DNA of 64,000 nt, from the NCBI GenBank assembly GCA_932521025.1, contig OW051468.1, positions 7,936,064 to 8,000,063 on the forward strand, in the 5' to 3' direction. Source of the DNA: Oscheius onirici. Lineage: Eukaryota; Nematoda; Chromadorea; Rhabditida; Rhabditidae. Shown here in pieces: positions 32,951 to 44,818 of the stretch (within the stretch, counting starts at the first letter, position 1; each line of letters opens with the position of its first letter). Made by a program: the position numbers and the translations under genes. The notes beneath the pieces are model-generated. The model ran no database searches and had not been told where the DNA came from. It saw only the letters and a list, made by a program, of their open reading frames with translations.

Positions 32951-35900
32951 ATGACCAATACACGTCGTGTTGCGAATTCGCCGGACAAAAAGTCGGAAGG
33001 AACGTCGGGCAGAAAACGTAAAGCTGTAAAGCAGGTCGTAGTTCAGCCAACGGAAGAGCTGCCGGAAGCTTCGAGACCGAAAAGGAATGCAAGGAAGAGC
33101 GTTCTCTTCACGAGTGGAGAATATGAGGTTCGTTTGAAGTAAAATTCTTCTGTAGGAAAAGAGAAGTTTGAATTCATACGTGATTGCGACCGCGGAAATT
33201 AATAATCGGCGTTTTCTGTTCTTTTCACACTAACTACATAAAAATGAGACAATTTTTCGGATTGTCCAATCACAATCACTTGATTTTTTGCGTCTTTTTT
33301 AACTTATGAAGGACTTCCAATTTTTTGGAAGTAGAGGATCCGAATAGCATATTCTTGAACAGAATGACCAATTCCCCTAAACAAAATAGCGAAAACAGTT
33401 GTCTTTGAGTGGACTCCAACCCTGGTTACTCGTGCTTAAACCCTTACGCGTTAGCATGACAATGCCATGACAGATAGACAATAATTCAGACCATGACAGT
33501 TAGACAATAATTTTACAACAGGCGAATTTTCCAGGTAAACTATCCCGGAACAGTCAAAGAAGAGGAGATTGAAGAAGAAATTGAAGGCGAGGAGGTCGGT
33601 TCTTCTCATTCCCAGGAAAATGTCAAAGCTCTTGCCTCCGTCGATATTCCTATAAACGTGGAGAAGTCAATGCCACCACCGCCGCCAGTCGCTGAAAACT
33701 TGCTGGTCGGCTCGGTTACTCGTGGACGCCCACGTCGTCAAGCTCCTCACATCACTCCGATCAGTCACCAGGAGCAGATGCTGATGCAAGATGCTCCAAG
33801 ACAGATTGTGATGCAGATGGAAGTAAATGAGACGGTTGAGCTGATTCAAGAGGAAGAAGAGGAGAATGGCAATGAAATGGAGCACTTTGATATTGATCAC
33901 GTATGTTTTGTCTTTTTAATTTCCGGTTGGTGTTCGAGTGACACCCCTTAGTGTGAATTCCGCTGCCTTTGGTCATTTTTTGTCATTGCTCTCATTTTTT
34001 TTTCACATCCTCGCTATGCTTATCGAACTTCAACTATTTGCAGCTCGGTCAAGAAGTCGATGTTGAAACGATGTCCAATCTTGAGGAGCTGGATCACGAC
34101 GAAATGATGAAGGCCTATCAATTCGATGACGAGATGATGAGCGAACAAGGAGATGAACCGCCTCTTCTCGAGCGAGCTGGGTAAGATTCCTTTTTTTCGT
34201 CTGAAAATGCACAATTTGCAGAGAAATGAAGCGCCGACGCGGACGTCCTCGCAAGTACCCGCAGGGACAGACGCCGTTCCGCCGAACGAACATTCCAACT
34301 CCAAGACGCACTCAGATTGCAAGAGATCCAACGGCACCATCGCCTCGAAATAAGTACACGTATGACAAGCCGCTGACGAAGGTCGAAGCGGAAAAGATCA
34401 ACTCGTTCAATGTCAAGCTCTTTGAAGATCAGATCATGTCGACGGAACATGGAGACGTCTATGCTACCGTCATTCCGGGATGTCTGTCGTATCTTCTTCG
34501 CAAAGAGAGGATCATTGAGTTGCTGACCAGCAGGACCGAGATTCAGACAATGTACGTTTTCGATACTAGTTCGGTTTTTCACTCATCTTGGACAGTGTTT
34601 TGACGCTTAGTTCGGTAGACACCGCCAGAAAGTGAAAAAATGCGTGGGAACTGGTGAGAAACGCGACAAGTGGTTATTTTCAACACTGGTGTCAAAATAT
34701 CTGGACTTGGGGTGGTGCCAGATCCTTTATTATCACGTTGTATTGCTTCAAATAATAAAAACACGTTTTTAGTCGCGAGCAAGGCTGGATGATGAACAAG
34801 CCACCGCGTCTACCTCCACTTACGACCTCCAAAACATGCTATGCCTTCTACATTGACGGAAGTAGCATAACCAGTATTCGAGATCTCTCCACGGACGATT
34901 TGAAGCCTTGGACTACGTCGAGTGAGTTTTATTTGTTACTAAACTCACATTTCGAGATTAAATGATCGGGACGCGGTTCCCGAGATAAAGTTTTAAAAGC
35001 CAATTTCTATATCCTTAATTTGAAGAACACTATTCAGGCAACGATCCGTCACACAACGAGCCAGTCGTCAAACCGAATGTGCGAAAACATCCGATCATTC
35101 GTCAAGGAGGACGCCTCGTTCCGACCAAGGGCGATCCGCGATCGGCTGAAATTCATTTGACGGAATACAGTGCCTGGCTGCCGCGTTGTCTTCGTCTGAG
35201 AAAGAAGGTACGAAAGATTTGGTAGTAATGGAGCTCGTAATCCTCTCAGTTCAAATATGAGCTCATTTTCTGCATGTTTAGTATACTTAGGCAGCTCGAG
35301 CCGAGCCTGTTTTTGACCCTCGAGCCGGCTCGGCTCGGTCTTTTAAAAAGACAGGCTCGGCTCAAGCCGGCTAGGCTCGGTCTCGTAAAAAAAAGGCTCG
35401 GCTCGGTCAACGAAAAAAAGAGGCTCGGCTCGAGCCTGCACCTTCAAATTCCTCTTCGGTTTCAATGTTTAGCTTTCTGATAGTGTTTCTCGGTTCTCGT
35501 TTTTATGCATACTTTTTCTCGAATTCGCTCTTTTGCCCGTTCCTAGTTTTAGTGAGTCTTAGTCCTACTGTCCCTCCCCTTGTCAGTTTTCGAAATACTG
35601 GATAACTAATTTTGTAGTAACAAGTTTAGACAAGTCATTATTGGGAGGCTTTGCTTTTGCATTCGGTAGTTCCCACACACTAACGGATTTCCAATGGTTC
35701 AGGCCAAGGAATATATGGGGGATAGTAGGTAACATTGGCTATGGAAGGGCGTTGCAAACGTTTTTTGCAAACTAAAACTACCCTCAGCATTGCAATCTAA
35801 AACTACGGTCAAAAGAAGTTGTCAGGCACTTCGGGGATTTGGAGAAAAACTTTGTTCTGAAATTTTCGCTTGGAAGCTCGAGCCGGCTCGGCTCGAAGAG

Positions 35901-38900
35901 GTCCGCGAGCTGGCTCGGCTCGAAGCAGTTGAAAAAGAGGCTCGGCTCGGTCTGCCAATCAAGCTCGGCTCGGTCTCGTAAAAAAACAGGCTCGGCTCGA
36001 CCAAACCTCTCGAGCCGGGTCGAAAAGCTCGAGCCTAAAAATTTCGGCTTGTGCCCAAGTATAATGTTTAGCCATTCATTTTCTAGACCTTTTGAGAGTG
36101 TTTATGGAAATTTTAGATAATACCCTGGGACGTAAAAACTAGTCGAAAATCTGCCAAAAAGTAAAGTAAATCGTCTTGAGGTACTACCAAGTATTTTACT
36201 AACTGTTTTCTAAATCTTCTTTTCAGATCTTCTATCTCGCCCGAGCTGGCCACATCATCGGAAATGTACTGATTCTTTACGATTTTACGACTCCCGGCGA
36301 CATTCCTGTCCTGCTCAATGTTATCCACGGCAATGAGGCTTTCCGTGGCAGCCACACGGACGAAGAGTTTGAGCGCGGTCATGTGCTCTTTGTCGGCGAC
36401 AATGAGAATCCCTTCGAGGAGGAAATGGTAGAAGGTCCGAGAATGGAGCGCTTCTTCAGCGTCAGACCCGATCGCTATGGCTGGACGAACAACAAGAAGC
36501 TGCTCCTGAAGTGGCTGATCAACGAACCTCAGCTGCTGGAACAGAGCGACTTTCTGAACCACCGAATTCCATATCTACCGCCGCTGATTGAGGGTAGAGG
36601 CGTCTTCGTTTTCTTCGCTCCTGCCTCGTTGATCGGAGATCAGCTTCATTTTACCGGAGACGGTCTCTCGCCGTGGACTTACCAAGGTTCGTGGTTCGCC
36701 ATTTTTGGCAAAACTTCGTCTGGCATCCGTTATTTGAAGTTTTAGGTTTAAAAATTTACCGTTTTTAGCCGTTTCAATTATTTTTTAACTTTCTGAGAAC
36801 GTTTGCTGAATTCTGCTTGAAAAAAAATAGGGATGTGCCAGTCGAGGTATCACACTAAATTCTGTTCCCTGCCTTTAGAAGCAGGGAAATTCAAATATCA
36901 TAGAGACAATTGTACCTCCCGCCTCAATATTTCAGTTCCAGGTGCCTCTGTCAATCATCGTGTCAGAACTGTCAAGAAGGCTCTGATCCAGGACGTCATG
37001 GGTCAGTTCCAGACGTCGAAAGAAGAATGGCAGTCTACTGGCTTGGCTCTGGTCGAGACCATTACAATTCTCTGTCGATGCCCGCGTCTCCGAAAGCGTA
37101 TCATCTACGTCCAGCGATCCAATACGACCATTCTGGGCAATGTTTGCTGGATCTACGAGTACATGCAGCCAGGACCGCTGCCGGAAATTGTGAAGACGAA
37201 CAACCGAGCCAGCAATGCCGCTTTGGCTTCTCCGCCAGATCAAATCCTGCTGGTAAGCCTTTTTCTCCATTTTTGATGTAAACAAGCTGGGAAGTCTATT
37301 TCTAGCGAAAGAACGCAGCAGTTCTAACTTTAAATGACTAGTTGAATTGGTATCGACACCACGGCGTGTTATAGTCCGTTCATAATGTCAGGGATGGCTA
37401 ACCCGGCAGGCCGGGCCGGCCCGGTTTTACGTGGTGGGACCAACGCTTTGAATTCAAATTTTGTTTTTCAATTTTTAGCTTTTTTTCTGTCCGGATTTCC
37501 GGTTTTTTATGCATCTTTTCTTGCACTACAGTTAGATAGTAGCGAGGTGATCACATTGTTAATAAAAAATATCATGAAAAATTCGTTTGTCGCCATTTTA
37601 GTGCTATGAAATGACTTGCTACGTTTTCAGCCGCCAAACGAATTTTTCATGATATTTTTTATTAACAATGTGATAACCTCGCTACTATCTAACTATAGTG
37701 GAAGAAAAAGATGCAAAAAAAACCCGGAAATCCGGCCAGAAAAAGCAAAAAAATTGAAAAACAAAATTTGAATTCCGCTGTAGCGTTGGTCCCGCCACGC
37801 AAAAACCGGACCGGCCGGGTTACGGTAGGCCCGGATGGCCATCCCCAAGCATGTGCGCTGGACCGGACCGGTCCGGTCCGTTTTTCAAATTGGACCGGTC
37901 CGGTCCGCCCGCCGCCATTCAAAAATTGGACCGGACCGGTCCGAGTGCACTTGCTTGGCCATCCCTGCAAAATGTAGAGAGCATTTGTTGAATTGGCCCG
38001 CGCTTTCTTTTTAGAACAATTTTCAAATCAAATTGGCGGGATTTTGGCTGCGTAGCACGTTACAGCATGTAAATGTTGGATACTCAGCCAATGAAAAAGC
38101 GTAGGGGAATTCAAATAATGCTCTCTAATTTTTGAACAGACTACCGTCGAGTCTCGCTATAAAGTACACCCGGCGCAAACCTTGTGCAACCTTTTTTTTT
38201 TCAATTTTCTCGTAAAATGAAAAAAATAGGTTTCACCAGGTTGTGCCTTGGGTACGTTATAGCGAGATTCGACTGTATATAGGTTGCAGCTTTTTCAAAC
38301 GAGGCGTGCCGAATTCGAAATGGCTAAGAACTGCCAGTATCTTTTTTTCGAAATGGCGAACCAGTGCCGTTTGAAATAGACTGATCTAAATTCAAGTTTA
38401 AGCGTGCCAATCCTGGCGATAAGCCGGATCCCCGTCTCTTGAATGACGACGACGTCGACGTCGAAGAACTCGTGGAAGAAGTCGTTACGCACGACGAAAT
38501 GGGTCATCCGACCATTGGAAGTGCCTTCAGCGATTCGTTGGACTTTGAAGATTTGCCAGAGGACAGTCTCAACGCCGGCTGGGACACTGAATTTGAAGAG
38601 GATGTGCTGGTCAGCCAGGAATCAAGTTCGCCGTTCTTTGAAGGTGTCAGAAGTCTCGAAGATGGACACACCTATCTGACTGTTCGACACAAGCGCGTCC
38701 TCTGCAATACGGACACCATTTTGGAGTTTATTGCCAACAGTGACTTTGTGTAAGTTCTTGTCCACAGTCCAAGGCATTTTACTCGATTTAAGCGACGAAA
38801 AGGGTCTAATGAATACGAGCAAGCCGTCCCATCCGCCTCTGGTCAGAAATGCCCGTGCTTACGTCTTCTTCGTCAACGGAAATGTCGTTTTCCCACACGA

Positions 38901-41900
38901 TATTAATCGAGATGACTTTTCGCCCTGGTCGGCTAATGCTACTCGTAAGTTCTACTGTTCACAACTAAAGTTATCTGGAGGGTTACGGTAGATTTGTTCG
39001 TGTCGGGACACGAAAGACTCTAACGTAACCGGCCAGTAAACTTTTGTTCTGCACCGACTATAAACTGCTTCAAAATAAGTTCATTTTTTAGCTGATCGTC
39101 CGACGTGCTACCGTTCGAAAGTCCGAAAGTATGGAATTGTCCAGGATCCCAAGTCTCGTCGTTACGTGATGCAGGACGGAGACTACAAGCTCTTCCCCTA
39201 TCATCTCGTCTCGCTTTACAGTATCCACCCGAAGGAGGATCGTCTGAGAAAACGCATTCACTATCTGATGGAAACGGCCACAAAGGTCATCATCAGTCAT
39301 GTGATGATCATGTACGACTACAATCAGGAGGGCTCGATTCCGCGAATCAATGGTCCGTACGGCAAGAGAATGATCAGAAGACGGCCCCTGAGACGATTGG
39401 TTTGTGAATATTTTAAACGGGAGAAGTTCTTGTTTTTAGACTGGCGACATGTCAGAGGTTTTGGAAGATGTCTCTGAGGAGTCGGAGAGCGAGAAACCGT
39501 CGCCATTCAGCGGAAATTGTCAAGCGATGGACACTGGAGAGACGTATCTCGTTCTGGAGGAAATCGACTTTTTGCAAGATAGAAACAGGCAGCTGCACTA
39601 TCTCTACAACAAGCCCTATCTTCTGTAGGTTTTTAGGTCTCTTATTTCGTTCTTTTGAAGGGCACAATCTTTAGTTCCCTCCTTCTGTTTTTTTTTTCAT
39701 TTTCCGTCCTTTTCCCATTTATGGATCACAGTATCCTTCGTCACGTACGTATTTTATTTCTGACTCATATCAGTTGTTGTTGCTGAGCTCGCTCACAATT
39801 TTGGTGATCTTGTTCTTTGGTCTGTTGACCTAAATTGTTCTTTCTTTCGTAGATTATTGTGTTTCTTCGAGTTAAATAAAGCGTAACTGAAAAACAGGTG
39901 TTATTAATACTCGAACCCTTTTTCCGAGAAATAAACTTCTCGTGCACACCCTTTTCGAGCCTCTTGATCAGAAACTACATTTTCACCGGTAGCCATCCCG
40001 GTTGATCGTAACTTGGAGGCTGAACCGGTTTTTGAAACCTTCCTCACATTTGGCAAAAGCTACGGCCAAATTTGAGAGCTTCCATACCTTTGGCAAAAAC
40101 TACGGCCATTTGTACGTGTTTTCCGATATTTTGGTCTGAAAAACCAATCTAATGTGCTTGCAGTTGCTTAGAGACAACTGCGTCCAATTTCTACGGAGAA
40201 TCGCTGGACCTTTAAAAAGTTCGCTGCGAGACCCGTATACCATGCAAACGTTGGATACTCTGCCAAAACTTGAATTTGCCCTAAAAATTTGAATTTGGTT
40301 GGCTGGAGATCGGCAGCGGGCGAAGAGAACGGTGTCATCTGCATACCTGATGTTGTTCAGCATCCTCCCATTTATGTTCACACCATATCTGTCCCAATCA
40401 AGATTGCGGAAGACGTCTTCAACTACCGATGTGAAGAGAGACGGAGAGAGAATATCTCCTTGAAGGACTCCTCTTTGTAAGTCGAGCTCAACCAGCTTTC
40501 CACAGACTCGAAGGCTGTGCTGTAGATGAGTTGAAGGACTCGTATCATTTTGGACGGGATCCCTTGGCGTTCAGTGCTGACCACAGAGCTCCATGTTCCA
40601 CACTGTCGAATGCCAAGAAGGCATAGTCTGCGAAGGCTATGTACAGAGGGAAGGTGTATTCGACAGCCCGCTCGATGGTCTCATTCATGACTTGGATATG
40701 GTCCGTGGTAGAGAAAGATCGTCTGAAGCCAGCCTGTTCTGTTGGCTGATTCTCGTCCAGGATTTTCTCCATTCTTGAAAGTAGGACGGAGCTGAAGATT
40801 TTGAAGACAGCAGAGAGATGGGCCGATAGTTCCTTATGTCCTGAGGGTCGCCTTTTTTGAACAGAAGGGACATAGTCGAGTCGGTCAATTCGTGTGGCAT
40901 AGCCTCGTTGTTCAAGATTTGATTGAAGACGATGGACAGCGGCTGGGAGATCAGCGCCTTGCATGGAATGCGCATGTCTGTGGATATTCTGTCTGGGCCG
41001 GGAGTCTTTCCGTTCTTTAGATTGGAGATAGCCCTTTCCTCTTCACATGGGAGAATTGATGGGACCGTGTCGTTGTTGTGGAGCAGAGGCGGCTGAGCAC
41101 GAAGACGAGACCGATATAGATGATGGTATAACGTCTTCACCACAGCTCTCACATCATCACGATTTCTCCATTTACGTCAGACAGCTGGCTCATAACAGTC
41201 TTCGCAACAGTATTCTTTTGCACAGCTTTTTTTTCATACTTCGCCCTTGTTGCAGAGCATCTCTCACACGATTGAAATGCTTCACACTGAGATCCTCTTT
41301 TAGCGATTCGCGAAGGACTCTGTTAACAATGCTAAACTCAACTCGATTGTTCCTTGTAGCCGGGCGATGCTGGAGGGCATGTGTCTTCTCAAATAAGTCT
41401 TGAGTTCTTGAAGAGATGTACGAAACCTTTGGCTCTGGTAAGGACGGAATTTCGGAAGAGTACAGCAAGAGGTCTCGAAGTTATTCATACGTGCTCGGGT
41501 TCTGCTGTTGTAGTATGTTTTCGGCAGCGTAGCGAAAAAGCGGCCTGCCGAACTTCGTCTTCTGTTGCTGAGGTCGCGTTCCTAGTAGAAGGCGATGATC
41601 GCTGGTGCACCTCTCTAACGGGTTCGATTTGGACAAATCGGCCGATGCACCTTGAAAGGGCACAATCTGGGCTACAACATCCTGTATAGGACAAGGGTGT
41701 CACAACGAAATTTTTTTCGAGAAACGTTTATGGTGTTTCTTTTAAGGTCACAGCTCGCTCACAATTTTGGTGATCTTGTTCTTTGGTCTGTTGACCTAAA
41801 TTGTTCGTTCTTTCGTAGATTATTGTGTTTCTTCGAGTTAAATAAAGCGTCCATAGCAGCGCCCAGCAGGGTTCCCCAATAATAGACACGAAAAAAGCAT

Positions 41901-44365
41901 GTACGAGTGAAAAACTGAAAAAAAAAAAGGTTAGGACCGGTCTTATTTTTTAAGGAAGGGCAGATGATAAAATGGTATGGCGGATGCGGATACATCCGCA
42001 TGCCAAAATCCGGTGCGCATTTGAGTGCGGATTTCAAAAATTGCGCGGATATCCGCGGATGCGGATTTGAAAATTTTTCATTCAAAAATGGTGTTTTTTG
42101 AGAAGTTTTTGAACCGTGAAATCCGCGCAAAACTATTTTTTTTTTGGTGCGGATGCGGATAGCCACCTTTTTGGTTTTGCAAATGCGGATGTCGAAAAGA
42201 GCGCGGATATCCGCGGATGCGGATCATCCGCCCATCCCTGGTGCGGACGGGCACAGACAGCCTGATACTCGCTTTAAAACGAGACTTCTTTTAGTGAGCA
42301 GCTCGGATGCCTCAACAACCACGTTCCTCAACTTCCGCCAATGACGCCAGGCCGTGGAGCATTTGTCTTCTTCATCGACGGACAAGTCGACAGCCGTATT
42401 TTGACCTGTGACGGTCTGGGTCCCTGGTCGGAGAATTATACTCATACTGATGGTAAAATACTTTTTTATGCACAAAATAGTCTCTTTACAGGCTCCGTGA
42501 TCTGTAGGAGACCGAAGACACACAGAATTCCTCTCGGTTTGAATCAGAACAGCCAGTTGCGTGTGATTCGCGGCAAAAAGTTCCCGCCAGTAGGTGACGG
42601 AGACTACCAGCTGCATGTCTATGCCGCGACGTTGCCCAGATGTCACAGAGTGAAGAAGCGTGTTGTCTACATCACCAAAGACAATATTCAAATTGGAATG
42701 GCCATGATCGCCTACTGGTATTCGGAAGACGGAGAGATTCCAACGCAAGTCACTCATGGAAACGCTGTTCACACGGATGGCTCGTTCATTCGGCTGCCGC
42801 AGCCGGTGAGAGATGAAGCCAAACAGATGCTCTTGAATCAAATGGCCATTTCGGATATTGTCAAGGAACTTTCGTTGAAGCACAATATGCCAATTCATCC
42901 GAGAACGGTGAGTGATTATTATGTAGAAGACGACGTAACGACAGTGTCCGGCAACGCAACAACAGTGTACGTCTGGGCTACGCTGAGCCAAAAAAAAATC
43001 AGACCTCGAGGTGATTCCTGCGATTATTGGCAGAGTTTTTGATCAGTGAACTTCATGGACCTCTTCCTATATCCCAACCTTCCTATATCAAGAAATTAAC
43101 CCAACTCACTGTGCACATCATGCACCCAGGTGATACCAATTACCGCCCCAAATTTCAGACCAAGCCGTTCGGCCATTCTTGAGAAAAGTGTTTCGCAAAG
43201 TCCGATTTTGGTCTACTTTGCGGGCATCATAACTCGGCGGTTTATGAACAAAACTTAAAATTCTAAAAGCGTTGGAAAGGGCTTTACAAGTTCTAAATAG
43301 TCCCAGAACATATCAAAGTGAGTTGGGTTAATTTCTTGATATAGGAAGGGTGGGATATAGGAAGAGGTCCATGAAGTTCACTGATCAAAAACTCAGCCGA
43401 TAATCGCAGGAATCACCTCGAGGTCTAATTTTTTTTTGGCTCAGCGTAGCCCAGACGTAGAGAAGTGGAGCCCGGAAAGCCGATTGTCGATATCTCATTC
43501 AGAAAAAAAAGTTATGGCCAAAAGGGTCAATAATTATTATGTGTTTCTGGCCTTACAGAAATGGATCACTCGACAACAGAACACTCGACTTAATTTTCGA
43601 GTTCTCTTTATAATTAAGCCATTTTCAGATCAATTTTTTGAAGCGAGAACTCCGTCAAGCTGGTCAAATTGAAGCTGATCTGAAGATTGAGGGAGATGCC
43701 GGCTTCGATGGCGATGATTCGATGGCCGACTACGTGCCGGCAGACTGGGCTGAGACGAGTGGAACGGTGGAAGAGGACATCTCGGCTGTCAGAGCTCGTC
43801 GTCTCCAGCAAACGGGCCTCCAGCAGACTGACCGTCAGGACGCCCATATCAGCAATCAGCTCTTCCGCTACGTAAAGAATCTCGTCGGAGCGAGGACGGA
43901 CGACGATGCTTTCGACCACGTCTGGAAGGCTCTCGTCCTGAAGAATGAGCAGCGCGTCTTGAGAAACATCAAATCCGTTAGAGACCATTTTTTGCCGAAA
44001 TTAATAATTTTTAGGACTTTGGCGTAGAAATTGTGGCCGATCACGCGGATGCCGAGCAGATGGTCGAGGAAATTCATGGAGGAATCATCGAGGGAGAAAT
44101 TGTCGAGGAAGAAATTCTCGATGAGGGACAAATTCTCGAGGTTTGTTCTGCTTTTTTAGACCCGTTTTGGAAATATTTGTAACTTTTTCAAACGAGGCTG
44201 AATGGTTTTGTGTTCGTTTGCTAACTGAACCGTTAAACCGATAAATTTCAGGACGTGGTTATGGACGACAATTCGATGATTCTGATGCGTGACGAGACTC
44301 AGGAAGGAATTCTCATCCAGGAGTCTTCCGAAGGAACTGACGCTGCTCCCAAATCCAATGGTTAA
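32951..44365 (+). CDS. AT-hook protein with four tandem modules and HTH-like tail
   Basis: The first exon starts MTNTRRVANSPDKKSEG after an acceptor three bases before the ATG. Two AT-hook cores follow: TRGRPRRQAP (near 33720) and KRRRGRPRKYP (near 34228), in acidic and Met-rich surroundings, so a chromatin or DNA-binding role is likely. A module of about 190 residues then repeats four times. Its first half has PPL, a block like RGVFVFF or GAFVFFIDG, then D(G/D)(L/F)xPW. Its second half has RLRKKIFYL, RLRKRIIYV, RLRKRIHYL or RVKKRVVYI, then Y and an IP/HG turn. First halves lie near 34800, 36580, 38830 and 42340; second halves near 35200-36330, 37080, 39240 and 42650. After the last module, AISDIVKELSLKHNMPIHPR joins across an intron to TINFLKRELRQAG, which looks like a helix-turn-helix. 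An acidic tail ends at TAA 44363-44365. Family not recognised. Introns hold several transposons. Confidence 0.8.
35282..36063. mobile_element. Non-autonomous DNA transposon A with 8-base duplication
   Basis: The element is bounded by TATACTTAGGCA and, inverted, TGCCCAAGTATA, and flanked on both sides by ATGTTTAG (35274-35281 and 36064-36071), an exact 8-base target duplication. Both ends hold arrays of the self-complementary words GCTCGAGC and GAGCCGGCTC with CTCGGCTCGG, separated by a unique centre. No transposase frame is present. An 8-base duplication fits the hAT superfamily. It sits in an intron of the four-module gene. Confidence 0.8.
37389..37967. mobile_element. hAT-like foldback element B
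   Basis: Termini are CAGGGATGGC and GCCATCCCTG, typical of hAT elements. Flanks CATAATGT and CAAAATGT agree at 7 of 8 bases, as a target duplication would. Long inverted arms of about 200 bases (37389-37600 against about 37620-37850) are followed near the right end by a GGACCGGTCC array. No transposase is encoded. It lies in the intron between the exons ending near 37252 and starting at 38403. Confidence 0.8.
38984..39035. repeat. Inverted repeat family T, copy 2
   Basis: This is a short palindromic copy reading GGGTTACGGTAGATTTGTTC, then CGTGTCGGGACACG at the centre, and ending CTAACGTAACC. It is an intronic fragment of the family seen at 15942 and 55157. Confidence 0.6.
39786..41850 (-). 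mobile_element. RTE-type LINE fragment between 99-base direct repeats
   Basis: The minus strand between 41700 and 40080 carries reverse transcriptase pieces in several frames: NLKNGKTPGPDRISTDM, LFKKGDPQDIRNYRPISLL, ENQPTEQAGFRRSFSTTDHI and IRYADDTVLFA with the YADD active-site motif. The KKGDPxDIxNYRPISLL form fits the RTE clade. Frameshifts and loss of the endonuclease make it inactive. Two 99-base direct repeats differing at one base (39786-39884 and 41752-41850) bracket it. The block lies in an intron of the four-module gene, in antisense orientation. Confidence 0.82.
41968..42240. mobile_element. Palindrome-array element C
   Basis: Arrays of CGCGGATATCCGCGGATG and GGATGCGGAT occur near both ends, and the right end reads CATCCGCCCATCCCTG, the inverse of a hAT-like CAGGGATGGGCGG start. 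The left end is degraded (ATGGCGGATGCGGAT). No duplication could be confirmed. It sits directly before the exon starting near 42296. Confidence 0.65.
42967..43460. mobile_element. Foldback element D with about 140-base arms
   Basis: The left arm starts TACGTCTGGGCTACGCTGAG and the right arm ends with its inverse. The arms run about 42967-43110 and 43317-43460 with few mismatches around a loop of about 200 bases. No coding frame of note is seen. It is inserted in the intron between PIHPR and TINFLKREL of the four-module gene. Confidence 0.8.
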
Positions 44366-44818
44366 CTTTGCCCCCATTTAGTTTTTTAACCTGCCAGTTA
44401 TTACCCCCAATAATTACGATCTCTTGTACTCCTCTTTGGTAGCTATTACCTCGCCTTGCGCTGTTTTCTGATTTTCCCATTTTATTATTGTTACCAGTTT
44501 TCTGTCTTCTGAAGTAAAGAAACTTTAATAAGAGTACAGCCGACTGGTATAGCTAGAAATCTTTCAGTTTTTGTCGGGTAATTGCGTCCAGCAGGCGGCA
44601 GTCTGTAGCCAGCTTTAATTGAGCCGTTAGTTTAGCAGCGTCTCTCCCATTGAGAGAGAAACAGTTTTACCAGCTTTCTCTATCTGATCTGATCTTGACG
44701 CCTTCCGCATTCTCGGTCCGCAATCTTACTCATTAGATCGTCGAGAGCGATTGTTGAGGGCCTATAAAAGAGACTGTTCCACACGTCCCAGTCACCTTTC
44801 TCTCTTCATCAGCCGAAT
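44366..44818 (+). promoter_or_regulatory. Collagen promoter with TATA box
   Basis: The first part is the 3' flank of the four-module gene, with TTTAATAAG near 44524. TATAAAAG at 44763-44770 lies about 50 bases before the collagen ATG, the usual distance for a TATA box with a short leader. No gene is seen in this stretch. Confidence 0.5.

Noticed and set aside
39786..41850. LTR retrotransposon, because of the direct repeats
   Set aside because: The encoded reverse transcriptase is of LINE (RTE) type, with no gag, integrase or protease, and the 99-base repeats lack LTR features.
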